64,000 nucleotides of DNA from contig NZ_BAFU01000086.1 of the NCBI RefSeq assembly GCF_000308495.1, positions 1 to 64,000 of the forward strand, in the 5' to 3' direction. Source of the DNA: Nocardia brevicatena NBRC 12119. Lineage in GTDB: Bacteria; Actinomycetota; Actinomycetes; Mycobacteriales; Mycobacteriaceae. Below, one piece after another: positions 18,316 through 27,789 of this stretch (within the stretch, counting starts at the first letter, position 1; each line of letters opens with the position of its first letter). Below the pieces are notes generated by a model. It had not been told where the DNA came from and did not search any database. It saw nothing but the letters and a program-made list of their open reading frames with translations. Position numbers and translations under genes: made by a program.

Positions 18316-20019
18316 TCAGCCCGTACTGAGCAGAAAGGCCAGCGGTCCCAGCGTCACGAAAACGCCGACGAACACCGCGATGACGGTGCTGAGAATATCG
18401 TCGGTGCCACGCAGGATACGCACCAGCGCCACCAGACCGAGAATCACCACCATCGCCAGTGCGAGCGCCACCCACGGCAGCATCTCCCACATCTGCTCGA
18501 AGCCCTTGAACAACAACATGCCCGCGATCGCCGCCCCCAGGCTCTGGCCGCCGAGCACCAACCACTGTCGGCGCGTGTCATCGGAGGCGACCTGCCGGGA
18601 TTCCGATCGGTTCGTGAGTTTGGACCGAGTGACGGCGAACCTGTCATTCCACGACGACATCGCCTGTGATACCCGCCCGAATCGCCCCGTCCCGGTGTCC
18701 TCGAACGAATCCAGGTCGAACTCACCGGAGTCGTCATCGTGGATTCGGCGCCGGCCAGGCCGGCCGAGTACCTCGGTCGCGTAGGTATCGGGATATCCGG
18801 ACTCGGCGAAATCCGCGTCGAGGAGATCGGGGTCTTCGTCCACTACGGCCGGAACGGGGCCGCCGCCCCGCCCACGCGGACCCCGGCCCGGCCCGATCCG
18901 GCCGGCCTGTTCGCGCAGCAGTTCGCCCGCGACCGTATCACCGGCGATGAGCTGCTGGCCGTGGTCCTCCATCGACCACGCGGCGGTGGGTTCACTCTCG
19001 AACCGTCCGGACGGTTCGTCGACCGGCGCATCGAGACGGCCGTCATGCGCCGGCCAGTGGGGTGGTTCGCTGTCCAGAGGCGGGGGAGTGTCCGCGCGTC
19101 GACGCCGTGGCAGTGCCGGACGCGGATCGCTCTCGGGGCCGAAACCGGGGGTCCACGGTTCATCGGCCCCGTCCGGATCGGACCCGTACGCCGGGGGCGG
19201 CGGGTCCACCGGCCCCGGTTCCGGACCGAAACCGCTGTCATCCTGGGCGGCTTCGGCCGCCTCCGCGGCGCGCCTGCGGGCCGCACGACCCCCGCCGGGC
19301 GGTTCGGGCGGACCGGTTTCCCACGGCACGGGTGCCTCGGCGGCGCCTTCCCACCCGTCCGCGTCGAATTCGGTGGCCCCGTATTCGTCGAGGTCGTCGT
19401 CGGGGTCGGCACGCCGACGACGTCGCCCTCCCGGACGGGAACCGTCATCCGCCGACCCGTACGACTCGATCCCGAAGTATTCCGGGGTGAAGGCCTGTGG
19501 GACGCTGTCGAATTCGCCATCCCGGTACCGGGAGCGCCGCGACCTCGTGGACGGTTCCCCGGACTGTTCGGTGGAATCCGATGGATACGGTGCAAGCGGG
19601 TCGTACCGGGCGATCGGGCCGGACATAGGTGACATTCCCGAGTCCGGCAGGTCGTACAGGCCCGTGGGCCCCCTATTGCCGTCCGTTCCGGGCGCGGCAT
19701 GGGAGCCGCGCGCGGAGTCCGTCCCCGGCGTGCCGTAACCGGACGAGACCTCCCCGCCGATACCGGTGGCGCCGTACCCGCCGGCGGCATCGGCGTCGTG
19801 GTCGGAGTCCGTCCGATGCGACGACGAGGCGTCGTCGTCGTTGTCGGGCGCCGAATGCGCCGAACGCCGGCCACCCCCGGACCGGATATCGCCGGCCAGA
19901 TCGGCCACCGAGATGCCGCGTCCGGCACGGCGCCGCCGACCACCCCCGGACGCCGCGCCCGACTGTCCATTGCGCGCGAGTAGTTCCGCGACGGACAGCT
20001 GTTGGGATTCCTCACTCAT
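18316..20019 (-). CDS. Large disordered protein with two C-terminal transmembrane helices (Rv0497-like)
   Basis: 567 residues. About 450 N-terminal residues are low-complexity, rich in Gly/Pro/Asp/Arg with many RRRR clusters, then a charged segment and two or three C-terminal hydrophobic helices (about 490-560: MLLFKGFEQMWEMLPW, ALAMVVILGLVALVR, AVFVGVFVTLGPLAFLL). The N-terminus bears the motif LSVAELLARNG, with a second weaker copy GISVADLAGDI about 28 residues later; mycobacterial Rv0497 begins the same way (recalled). ATG at 20019 overlaps the ppx stop. Role unknown, probably a membrane-anchored cytoplasmic scaffold. Confidence 0.8.
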   Translation of the reverse strand: MSEESQQLSVAELLARNGQSGAASGGGRRRRAGRGISVADLAGDIRSGGGRRSAHSAPDNDDDASSSHRTDSDHDADAAGGYGATGIGGEVSSGYGTPGTDSARGSHAAPGTDGNRGPTGLYDLPDSGMSPMSGPIARYDPLAPYPSDSTEQSGEPSTRSRRSRYRDGEFDSVPQAFTPEYFGIESYGSADDGSRPGGRRRRRADPDDDLDEYGATEFDADGWEGAAEAPVPWETGPPEPPGGGRAARRRAAEAAEAAQDDSGFGPEPGPVDPPPPAYGSDPDGADEPWTPGFGPESDPRPALPRRRRADTPPPLDSEPPHWPAHDGRLDAPVDEPSGRFESEPTAAWSMEDHGQQLIAGDTVAGELLREQAGRIGPGRGPRGRGGGPVPAVVDEDPDLLDADFAESGYPDTYATEVLGRPGRRRIHDDDSGEFDLDSFEDTGTGRFGRVSQAMSSWNDRFAVTRSKLTNRSESRQVASDDTRRQWLVLGGQSLGAAIAGMLLFKGFEQMWEMLPWVALALAMVVILGLVALVRILRGTDDILSTVIAVFVGVFVTLGPLAFLLSTG

Positions 20020-21047
20020 GACGGCACCGTTTCGATCGGGCCCTGCGACACGCCATCGCCGGGTATCAGCTCGCTGCCCTCGGCGGCCGATCCCGGTGCG
20101 CTCGCCATCGGCAGTCCACCGTCCATATCCATATCCAGTTTGCGCAGAATCAGCCCTTCGCGCAGCGCCCAGGGACAAATCTCCAGGCTATCCAGTGACA
20201 GCGCTCGCATACCCGCCTCCGCAACCAGGGCTCCGGCCACCAGTTGCTGTGACCGGTCGGCGCTGACGCCTTCCAATTCCGCGCGGTCCGCCGCCGTCAT
20301 CCGGGAGATGAAGGCGATGAGCTGGCGCAGCCCCGAAATGGTCAGTGTACGGCGCACCCGGGGTCCGGCGCCCGACGGCGCGGCACCGGTGAGCCGGGCC
20401 AGCGACCGGAAGGTCTTCGAGGTTCCGACGGCCAGGTCGGGTTTTCCGGCAGCGGACAGCTGCTTGGCGGGTTCGCCCAGTTCCGCGTTGAGCCAGTCGC
20501 GCAGTATGGCGATCCGCCGTTTACTCGGCGGATCCTCGGGCAGCCATTTGCGGGTCAACCGACCCGCGCCCAGTTGCAGGGACAGCGCCACATCGGGTTC
20601 CTCGTCCCCGCCGTTGCTCATCTCCAGCGAACCGCCGCCGATATCCAGATTGAGGATGCGTCCCGCGCTCCAGCCGTACCAGCGACGTACCGCCAGGAAG
20701 GTGAGCCGGGCCTCGTCCACCCCGGACAACACCCGCAGGTCCACACCGGTTTCGGCCCGTACCCGAGTGAGCACCTCGTCGGAGTTGTTCGCCTCACGCA
20801 CCGCCGAGGTGGCGAACGGCATGAGCTCGACACAGTCCGAGGTCTTGGCGAGCGCGGCCAGATCGGCCACGGTATCGATCAGTCGGCGGGCTCCTTCGGC
20901 GGTTATCCGCCCCTCGTCGTCCATGTTCTCCGACAGCCGCAGCGTCGCCTTCGTGGAGCTCATCGGCATCGGGTGACCACCTCGGTGCGCGTCCACCACC
21001 AGCAGGTGAACGGTATTGCTGCCGACATCGAGTACCCCTAGACGCAC
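20016..21047 (-). CDS. ppx: Ppx/GppA family exopolyphosphatase
   Basis: 343 residues of the actin-like ATPase fold: RLGVLDVGSNTVHLLVVDA (phosphate 1 loop), ILNLDIGGGSLEMS (phosphate 2) and AVGTSKTFRSLARL are the conserved motifs. Such short single-unit proteins hydrolyse polyphosphate or pppGpp; the mycobacterial counterpart is Rv0496 (ppx1, recalled). GTG at 21047 chosen because homologous sequence begins there. Downstream overlap (ATGA) with the Rv0497-like gene shows an operon, through which polyphosphate turnover is linked to the neighbouring senX3-regX3 phosphate system only by proximity. Confidence 0.9.
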   Translation of the reverse strand: MRLGVLDVGSNTVHLLVVDAHRGGHPMPMSSTKATLRLSENMDDEGRITAEGARRLIDTVADLAALAKTSDCVELMPFATSAVREANNSDEVLTRVRAETGVDLRVLSGVDEARLTFLAVRRWYGWSAGRILNLDIGGGSLEMSNGGDEEPDVALSLQLGAGRLTRKWLPEDPPSKRRIAILRDWLNAELGEPAKQLSAAGKPDLAVGTSKTFRSLARLTGAAPSGAGPRVRRTLTISGLRQLIAFISRMTAADRAELEGVSADRSQQLVAGALVAEAGMRALSLDSLEICPWALREGLILRKLDMDMDGGLPMASAPGSAAEGSELIPGDGVSQGPIETVPS

Positions 21048-21297
21048 ATGAACACGGTACTGGGTGAACCTGAACCACTGCCCGGGCGGCCGAAGTGCTA
21101 GCGTCAAGGGTTGTGACCAGCGAACGTAGCGCGCAAGCCTCCGCGTTCGGGTGGAAGTTGGCGCATCCGGCCACCTTCGGACACGCTGCACTTGTCGCCG
21201 CCGGGCGGGCGGAGACGCTGAACGCCTGGGGAGGCCAGGTAAAACCATTGTCCGCTATGGCACCGGCCGGTGAGGCAGGAACCCATCGAGGTGCCAC

Positions 21298-22302
21298 GTG
21301 AGCGGCACGGCAGAAACCCCTGGCCTTCGGACCGGAGAGGATGTCGAGTCAGGCGCAACCGCGAGCGGCGACCGGACCAGTGCCTCCTCCGGTGACCGGA
21401 CCGGCAGGGATCCCGTCCGGTCGCCGGCTCGGGCCCCCAAGATGCGGCCCTCGCAGGAGGTGCCGCTGGACTTCCCGCGTGAATGGCTCGAGTTCCTCGA
21501 TCCGGCCGATGACGAACACCTGATCGTCGCCGACCTGACCTGGTTGACCTCCCGCTGGACGTGTGTTTTCGGCACGCCCGCCTGCCAGGGCATCCTCGCC
21601 GACCAACCGAACGCCGGCTGCTGCACCCACGGCGCGTTCCTCACCGACTCCGACGACCGCAAACGGCTGCGGGAAGCGGTGAAAATGCTCACCCCCGACG
21701 ACTGGCAGCTGATGGAGCAGGCCCGGAACGAGAAGGGCAAGATCGGCCGCAAGGGCTATCTCGAAAGGGACGAGCTGCCCACCGGACCGGCCGAGCGGAC
21801 CCGCCGGGTGGATAACGCCTGTATCTTCCTGAACCGACCGGGTTTCCCGGGCGGCGTGGGCTGCGCCCTGCACATCATGGCCCAGCGCCTCGGTGTCCCA
21901 CCGCATACCGTCAAACCGGATGTGTGCTGGCAGCTGCCGATCCGCCGCGTCCAGGAGTGGGTGACCCGACCCGACGGGGTGGATATCCTGCGCACCACCA
22001 TCACCGAATTCGATCGTCGCGCATGGGGGCCGGGCGGCGTCGATCTCGACTGGTACTGCACCGGCTCACCCGACGCGCATATCGGTAACCGCCCGGTCTG
22101 GCAGGCCTACGGCCCCGAACTGACCGAACTGATCGGCGAACCCGCCTATCGAGAACTCGTCCGGCAGTTGCAGCGGCGCAAGGGCCTCGACATCATCGCG
22201 GTGCATCCGGCCACGGTACGGGCACAGCGCAAGGAGGCAGCGCGCGAAGCGGGTAGTAAACGGGCCCGGCCGGTGAAGATCATCGGGCTCGAGCCGCGCT
22301 AG
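21298..22302 (+). CDS. Conserved cysteine-rich actinobacterial protein (Rv0495c-like)
   Basis: 334 residues from the GTG at 21298 (GAGGTG upstream). The conserved part starts at [20 protein letters not shown] near the in-frame ATG at 21442, so the first 48 Thr/Arg/Ser-rich residues may not be translated. Cysteines occur in a spaced set ([46 protein letters not shown]) like the metal- or Fe-S-binding YkgJ-type proteins. Function unknown; Rv0495c is the recalled counterpart, and it is divergent from ppx. Confidence 0.85.
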   Translation: MSGTAETPGLRTGEDVESGATASGDRTSASSGDRTGRDPVRSPARAPKMRPSQEVPLDFPREWLEFLDPADDEHLIVADLTWLTSRWTCVFGTPACQGILADQPNAGCCTHGAFLTDSDDRKRLREAVKMLTPDDWQLMEQARNEKGKIGRKGYLERDELPTGPAERTRRVDNACIFLNRPGFPGGVGCALHIMAQRLGVPPHTVKPDVCWQLPIRRVQEWVTRPDGVDILRTTITEFDRRAWGPGGVDLDWYCTGSPDAHIGNRPVWQAYGPELTELIGEPAYRELVRQLQRRKGLDIIAVHPATVRAQRKEAAREAGSKRARPVKIIGLEPR

Positions 22303-22405
22303 CGGCCGGATGGTGCCCGTGCGCCCCTGGACACCGGCCCCCGCACCCGATCGATACGACCAGGCCCTGCGACGCCGTATCGATGCCAACCCGTAACGTA
22401 GTGGT

Positions 22406-22753
22406 ATGACCCGCGTCGCGTCGATCATGGCCGCAGCCGTATTGACCACGGCCGGCGCCACCCTGTCCATGCTTCCTACGGCAGCCGCCGACCCGGAGGC
22501 GTCCGCCGACCCCACCCGGTTCTCCGACCGCACCGCCGAGTTCGTCCCCGCCGACAGCCCGGACGCTGTCGACGCCCGGTCCACCGGCCGGAAGCTGATC
22601 GTGAGCCCACACGGCACCGATCGGAAGATCGTCTGCCGCGGCAACGGCACCACGGTCCCTCTCTACGACTGCATGCAGGAGGACCTGTTGGGGTGGACGA
22701 TCCTGCACCGAACCGAGACCCCGCTCGGCGAGGTCTGGCTCCACCTGCCCTGA
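22406..22753 (+). CDS. Small secreted protein with two cysteines
   Basis: 115 residues. N-terminal signal peptide (basic start, hydrophobic core, likely cleavage after LPTAAA). The mature ~87 residues contain two Cys (KIVCRGNGT and LYDCMQED) that could form a disulfide, with an acidic first third. No family recognised. It stands alone between the Rv0495c-like gene and regX3 (opposite strand), with its ATG at 22406. Confidence 0.6.
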   Translation: MTRVASIMAAAVLTTAGATLSMLPTAAADPEASADPTRFSDRTAEFVPADSPDAVDARSTGRKLIVSPHGTDRKIVCRGNGTTVPLYDCMQEDLLGWTILHRTETPLGEVWLHLP

Positions 22754-22820
22754 CCTGCCCGGGCCGAGCAGGCCGTATCTCTCCTGCCATATCGGTGGGG
22801 CACGAGCGAGCGCTGACCGC

Positions 22821-23510
22821 TCATGCCTCCAGCTTGTAGCCCAGGCCCCGGACGGTCACCAGATGCTCCGGACGCGCCGGGTCGGCCTCGATCTTCGAGC
22901 GCAGCCGCTTGACGTGCACATCGAGTGTCTTGGTGTCGCCGACATAGTCCGCGCCCCACACCCGGTCGATCAACTGACCCCGGGTGAGGACCCGACCGGA
23001 ATTACGGAGCAGGTATTCCAGGAGGTCGAATTCCTTCAGCGGCAGGGTCACCGGCTTGCCGTTGACCTGCACGGTGTGGCGATCCACATCCATGCGCACC
23101 GGACCGGCCTCCAGGACGCCGTTCTCGCCGCCGCTGTCGAGGTCGTCGCTCGCGCCGCGACGCAGTACCGCCCGGATCCGGGCGATGAGTTCCCGCGCGG
23201 AGTACGGCTTGGTGACATAGTCGTCCGCGCCGAGTTCCAGGCCGACCACCTTGTCGATCTCACTGTCGCGGGCGGTGACCATGATCACCGGTACCCCGCT
23301 GCGAGTACGCAGCTGTTTGCAGACATCGGTACCGCTCATTCCGGGCAACATCAGATCCAACAGCACGATATCGGCACCGGACCGGTCGAACTCGGCGAGC
23401 GCGGAAGGCCCGTCCCCCACCACCGTGACCTCGAAACCCTCCTTGCGCAGCAGGAACGCGAGCGGATCGGCCAGCGATTCCTCGTCCTCGACGATCAATA
23501 CACTCGTCAT
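22821..23510 (-). CDS. regX3: Response regulator RegX3 (OmpR/PhoB family)
   Basis: 229 residues. Receiver domain (1-115) with acidic pocket VLIVEDEES, phospho-acceptor Asp52 in VLLDLMLPG, and Lys in [10 protein letters not shown]; winged helix C-terminal domain with [17 protein letters not shown] and [11 protein letters not shown]. Controls phosphate-starvation genes in mycobacteria. ATG at 23510 overlaps the senX3 stop, so the two are translationally coupled; no intergenic repeat separates them as I recall for M. tuberculosis. Confidence 0.95.
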   Translation of the reverse strand: MTSVLIVEDEESLADPLAFLLRKEGFEVTVVGDGPSALAEFDRSGADIVLLDLMLPGMSGTDVCKQLRTRSGVPVIMVTARDSEIDKVVGLELGADDYVTKPYSARELIARIRAVLRRGASDDLDSGGENGVLEAGPVRMDVDRHTVQVNGKPVTLPLKEFDLLEYLLRNSGRVLTRGQLIDRVWGADYVGDTKTLDVHVKRLRSKIEADPARPEHLVTVRGLGYKLEA

Positions 23511-24760
23511 CTGCGAGCCTCCACACCATTCGTTCGGCCCGGTCCCGAGGGGCGCGGGCTGTTTTCTCTCTTGATCGGCGCGGGCCGCTCCGCCAAGGAC
23601 TTCGCGGGCCCGTCGACGGCAGCGTCGGATTCCAAGTGGGCGGGTATGCGCAAGGTGAACGTCGAGCCGGTACCCAACTTGCTCCACAGGGTGATCTCAC
23701 CGTTGTGGTTGGCCGCCACATGTTTCACGATAGCCAGCCCGAGACCGGTGCCACCCGTGGCGCGCGAGCGGGCCTTGTCCGAGCGGAAGAAGCGCTCGAA
23801 CACCCGCTCCTGATCTTCCTTGGCGATACCGATACCGCGGTCGGTGACGGCCATCGCCACATAATTCCCGCGCATGGAGCGGCTCACCGAGACATGCGAG
23901 CCCCGTGGTGAATAGTTGATGGCGTTCTCCACCAGGTTCGACAGCGCGGTGATCAGCAAGGTTTCGTCGCCGAGCACCTCGAGCCCGCTGGGCTTGTCGG
24001 TGCTGACGGTGATCCCGGCGGCCTCGGCGGCGGTACGAGAGCGATCGACGGCCTGCGCGACGACAGTATCGACATCGACGACTTCGAGTTCCGGCAGTTT
24101 CTCCGCCCCCTGGAGCCGTGACAGCGCGATCAGCTCGGTGACCATCTTGCCGAGGCGGCTCGATTCCGCCAGCACCCGCTCACCGAAGTGGCGAACGGCC
24201 TGGGGATCGTCGGCCGATTCCAATAGTGCCTCGGCCAGCAGGCTCATCGCGCCGACCGGAGTTTTGAGCTCATGGCTCACATTGGCCACGAAATCGCGCC
24301 GGGTGGCCTCCATTCGGGCCTGTTCGGAATCGTCGTCGGCGAACAGGACCGTGAAGCTGGTCTCCTCCGGCGACAGCGGACGGGCGACACCGCGCACCGC
24401 GATCCGGCCGCGACCGGGGGTGGGATTCTTGGCGGTGAGATCGAACTCCGCGGACTCCCCGGTGACCAGTACTTTCTCCACCGCGGCCCAGGCGCGCTCG
24501 TCGAGCAGCCGGTTGCGGACCAGGCCGAGTTCCTCGGCCCGCGGATTGACCAGCACCACGTCACGGTATTCGTCGACGACGGCGATTCCGCTCTCGGAGG
24601 CGAGCACGATCAGGTCGAGCACCTGCGACATGGTCAACCCGGAATTGGCCTGCCTGCGCGCGGCCTGCCGGGCGTTCACATAAGGGATGACCAGCCCACC
24701 GACAGCCAGTCCGACAACAGCCGCCAGGACTGCCAGCAGTACGGCCTGGGGAACGCTCAC
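23507..24760 (-). CDS. senX3: Sensor histidine kinase SenX3
   Basis: 417 residues, GTG start at 24760 (start [18 protein letters not shown]; in-frame residues upstream of it look non-native). One or two N-terminal membrane segments (about 3-30), a PAS domain (about 45-150), then a HisKA domain with phospho-acceptor His in [16 protein letters not shown] and a HATPase domain with [28 protein letters not shown] and [13 protein letters not shown]. The kinase senses phosphate supply in mycobacteria. Gene order senX3-regX3 is standard. Confidence 0.95.
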   Translation of the reverse strand: MSVPQAVLLAVLAAVVGLAVGGLVIPYVNARQAARRQANSGLTMSQVLDLIVLASESGIAVVDEYRDVVLVNPRAEELGLVRNRLLDERAWAAVEKVLVTGESAEFDLTAKNPTPGRGRIAVRGVARPLSPEETSFTVLFADDDSEQARMEATRRDFVANVSHELKTPVGAMSLLAEALLESADDPQAVRHFGERVLAESSRLGKMVTELIALSRLQGAEKLPELEVVDVDTVVAQAVDRSRTAAEAAGITVSTDKPSGLEVLGDETLLITALSNLVENAINYSPRGSHVSVSRSMRGNYVAMAVTDRGIGIAKEDQERVFERFFRSDKARSRATGGTGLGLAIVKHVAANHNGEITLWSKLGTGSTFTLRIPAHLESDAAVDGPAKSLAERPAPIKRENSPRPSGPGRTNGVEARR

Positions 24761-24926
24761 ATCAAGAATCGTACGGTTGCCACCGGACAAACCAACTCCG
24801 GGTTGGTGATGTTTCGCGCAGGTCACAGGCGATTTCAATGGCGTTGTCCGGGTGTTCACTCATTGTTCGGGCTGAGCCGGTTTACCCGCGTTGACACCGT
24901 GTTTCCCGGACCGGCCGCCCCCGATA

Positions 24927-24963
24927 CAGCGATCCCGCCACGCAGCACACGGCGGGATCGCTG
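24927..24963 (-). terminator. Strong hairpin after the CocE hydrolase gene
   Basis: Perfect 13-bp arms CAGCGATCCCGCC (24927-24939) and GGCGGGATCGCTG (24951-24963) with an 11-base loop. It is 50 bases past the stop of the minus-strand hydrolase gene and 167 bases before senX3. No T-run follows in the minus direction, so it is terminator-like in structure only. Confidence 0.55.
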
Positions 24964-25012
24964 TCTGTTCACATGTGACGAGAATCGCCGCAACCGGTAA
25001 TCCGCGTGCCTG

Positions 25013-27067
25013 TCACCAACCGGGAGCACCGAGCACGGCAACGTTCAGGAAGCTCGGGCGGTTCGGGTCGAGTTGCAGATGCTGCGGCTTCAGTCCGGTA
25101 TCGACCAGCATGGGTAGGATCGGCAGCCCCTTCGGGAAGTTGCCCGCGTAGATGTCCACCCGAAGCCGGTGTCCGGGCTCCAGTTTCGCCTCGATCGCCG
25201 GAATCGCGATATCGAGGGTGGTGAGCTCGCCGGGTACGGTCTGCCTGCGGTGTTCGATGGACAGGAACGGGCGCGGATCGATGTAGTCGCCATTGGCCGA
25301 CCGGCTACTGAGGGAGTCGTCGATCTCCCGCAGCGAGGCCATGAGCTGTCCCGAGGACAGCACCCGGGACTGTCCGTCCGGCGCCACATCGTTCACGGTG
25401 ACCACCCAGTACCCGTCGGCGGCGTCCTGCACCGTCTCGAGCCGCACCGCCGACGGTCCGGAGATCTCGACCGCCTCGCCGACCGGGGCGCTGGTGAAGG
25501 TGAGGCCGTTCGACTCCTGTATCCGCGAATCGGCGCCGCAGGCATTGATGACCGACACCAGACCGGCGGTGGCCTGGGCGGCGTCGTTGGAGCACAGACC
25601 GGTCAGGCCGGGGGCGATGGTCAGCCGGGCCGGGGTGCCGTCGGCCGCCGGGGTGAGCGAACCGTCGTGCACGCTGTGCCCGGCGGTGCCGCTGGACGCG
25701 GCCGTCAGATACATACGCCGGTATTCGGCCCGCCGCTGCTCCGGCGCGCTCTCCCCGAAACCGTCCTGAGTGACCCAGTCGCCACCCTGTTGTCGCAGGG
25801 TCACCGGCCCGTACCCGTCGATCCCGTTATCGATGCCCTTGAGCCATTTGTCGAACCAGGCCCGCTGCAGCACGTCCAGCCGCGGCGGCAGCCCCGGTCC
25901 GCTCGTCTCGCTTCCGGAGTTGATGTGGTAGGTATCGCCCATCAGCAGCTGTTTCTGCCCGGGCGGCAGCGGGATCCGGTTGTAGATCTGGGATTCGGAG
26001 TAGGTGAACAGGTCATGCCAGCCACCCGTCACGAAGGTCGGCACCCCTATCCGCGCCGGATCGCCCAGCCAGGCCTGCCGGTCGGCGCTGCCGGCGCGGA
26101 TCATGTCCTGGAGTCGAGGGTCCAGATCCTCGACCCTCGGCGTGGTGTAGGCATCGAGGAAGACGTCCAGATAGGTGAACGGTGAGGACAGTCGGTCGTG
26201 CAGCCACTTCTGGTCGAAGGTCCCGATGAGTATCGACTGCACATCCGGGGTCCACTTGGTCAGGTTGATCCCGGCCAACCACAGCGGGATGAAGTTGAAG
26301 CCGAAGCCGCCACCGGGGATGAGCACGTCCTGGACCAGGTCGCTGCCGGGGACCACGGGGAAGATCGCCTTCAGCGCGGGCGGGTGCTGTTCGGCGGCCT
26401 GCAACTGGTTGATCCCCGAATACGACATACCGCTCATCCCGACCCGGCCGTCGGACCACGGCTGCCGCGCCGCCCAGTCGATCACCTCCACGGTGTCGCG
26501 CTGTTCGCGCTGCCGCAGCATATCCCAGACACCATGGGAGAACCCGGTACCGCGCACATCCACCACGACCTGCACATAGCCGCTCTTCACCAACTGCCGG
26601 TCGACGGCGAAGTTGCGCAGCGCCCCGCCGCCGAGGGCCTTGGTCAGATCGGTGAGGCCGGACAGCGGGGTGCCGGTCATATCGAAATCGCGGGCCATCT
26701 GCGTGAGCGCGTCGGACAGCCCCGGAACGGAACCGGCGTGGTCGACCAGGTTCGAGGCCAACTTGGTGTAGGGCGTCATATTGACGACGACCGGGGTCCG
26801 GGTATCGATCGGCCGACTGGCGGCATCGGCCGGACGGTACATATTCGCCTTCAGCACGGTGCCATCGCTCATGGTGATCGGCACGTCCCAGGTGATGTGG
26901 ATATTCGGGTACTGCTGAGGGCCGTTGTGAGTCGCCGCCCACCGGGCTCCCGCCGCTCCCCCGTCCGGGCCGGTGGGCGTCGGCGCGGCGGATGCGCTGC
27001 TCCCCAGCAGCGGAGCCAACAATACGGTGGCCGCCAAGGCGACCGTGGCTCGTAGCACACACTTCAT
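25013..27067 (-). CDS. Secreted CocE/NonD family hydrolase
   Basis: 684 residues. Signal peptide about 1-27 (cleavage near SASAAPT). X-Pro dipeptidyl-peptidase/CocE-type alpha/beta hydrolase: nucleophile Ser in GMSGMSYSGINQLQ, oxyanion region VVVDVRGTGFSHG, catalytic His likely in MGDTYHINSGS or nearby, and a C-terminal jelly-roll with HRLRVDIYAGNFPKG. Exported, acting on acyl esters or acyl peptides of unknown type. Its ATG at 27067 has no partner gene; it begins the accessory region between senX3 and gpmA. Confidence 0.85.
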   Translation of the reverse strand: MKCVLRATVALAATVLLAPLLGSSASAAPTPTGPDGGAAGARWAATHNGPQQYPNIHITWDVPITMSDGTVLKANMYRPADAASRPIDTRTPVVVNMTPYTKLASNLVDHAGSVPGLSDALTQMARDFDMTGTPLSGLTDLTKALGGGALRNFAVDRQLVKSGYVQVVVDVRGTGFSHGVWDMLRQREQRDTVEVIDWAARQPWSDGRVGMSGMSYSGINQLQAAEQHPPALKAIFPVVPGSDLVQDVLIPGGGFGFNFIPLWLAGINLTKWTPDVQSILIGTFDQKWLHDRLSSPFTYLDVFLDAYTTPRVEDLDPRLQDMIRAGSADRQAWLGDPARIGVPTFVTGGWHDLFTYSESQIYNRIPLPPGQKQLLMGDTYHINSGSETSGPGLPPRLDVLQRAWFDKWLKGIDNGIDGYGPVTLRQQGGDWVTQDGFGESAPEQRRAEYRRMYLTAASSGTAGHSVHDGSLTPAADGTPARLTIAPGLTGLCSNDAAQATAGLVSVINACGADSRIQESNGLTFTSAPVGEAVEISGPSAVRLETVQDAADGYWVVTVNDVAPDGQSRVLSSGQLMASLREIDDSLSSRSANGDYIDPRPFLSIEHRRQTVPGELTTLDIAIPAIEAKLEPGHRLRVDIYAGNFPKGLPILPMLVDTGLKPQHLQLDPNRPSFLNVAVLGAPGW

Positions 27068-27227
27068 TCGGCGTGACCCATCTCTCGGATTGGTCGGGCG
27101 TCCGAGAGAATACCCGGCCTTACCGGTCGGTAAGGACAAACGGTTGCGCAACCACGGCAATTCGGATCGCACACAAACGCAAACCGGTGCGACGGTGGTG
27201 TCACAGAAGAAAAGCGCCTGGCCGCCG

Positions 27228-27410
27228 CTACTCTTCTCCAGCGAGCTTGGGCCACAACCACGCCGAGGGCTCACCTTTACCGGCTTTACACCGCACCACG
27301 GTTGACAGCTCTATGTTCAGGCGCTCGGCCAATAACTCTTGGGTGAACCCCAGAGCTTTATGACGCTGCGTGAGACCACAACGTGCCCCACACCCCACAG
27401 CGCGAGCCAT
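27228..27410 (-). pseudogene. Truncated XRE-type helix-turn-helix fragment
   Basis: 60 codons, ATG at 27410, stopping after KLAGEE. The core (KALGFTQELLAERLNIE then STVVRCKAGKGEPSAWLW) is the N-terminal half of an actinobacterial XRE regulator: the usual RWE after the recognition helix reads RCK, and the protein ends before the last helices. It begins four bases after the stop of the frameshifted gene 27415-27776, so both probably once formed an operon. Lower GC than its surroundings. Confidence 0.6.
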
Positions 27411-27414
27411 AGCC

Positions 27415-27776
27415 CTAGCCTTTTTGTTGCTCTATGGCTTCGAAAATTCCTATGTCGGTTTCTTTCTGCCATTCTGGCAGTTCATTCCAGTCAGCAACAT
27501 ATGCCGGTTTCGGATCCAGAAAGTGCTTGTATATCTGCCCAATCCAGCACAAAGCAACGAAACGGCCTTTTGTTCCCGCGTAAGCTTCGAAGTGTTACCA
27601 GAAGTGGTATCGATGAATTCCGCAACCTGCCGATAGACAGCGGCGGCGCTTTCACGCTCCCATTCTGGCGTATCCTCCCACGGTGCGATGTAACTCGGCT
27701 CGGGTTCGCCGGGGTAATGCTTTGCTACCCCATCAATCCAAGCTTCGCGGAATATGCGACCATACTCGAGCGACAA
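27415..27776 (-). pseudogene. Frameshifted gene for a two-repeat actinobacterial protein
   Basis: TTG start at 27776 with perfect AAAGGAGG seven bases upstream. Reading frame 1 gives EYGRIFREAWIDGVAKHYPG...TSKLTREQK; homologous sequence then continues one frame over as GRFVALCWIGQIYKHFLDP...EQQKG and stops at 27415. Adding one G after AAAAG restores a single ~120-residue protein. Its halves are repeats of each other: KHYPGEPEPSYIAPWEDTPEW and HFLDPKPAYVADWNELPEW. So this is a decayed gene (or a sequencing error), low in GC. Confidence 0.65.
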
Positions 27777-27789
27777 CTGAGCTCCTCCT

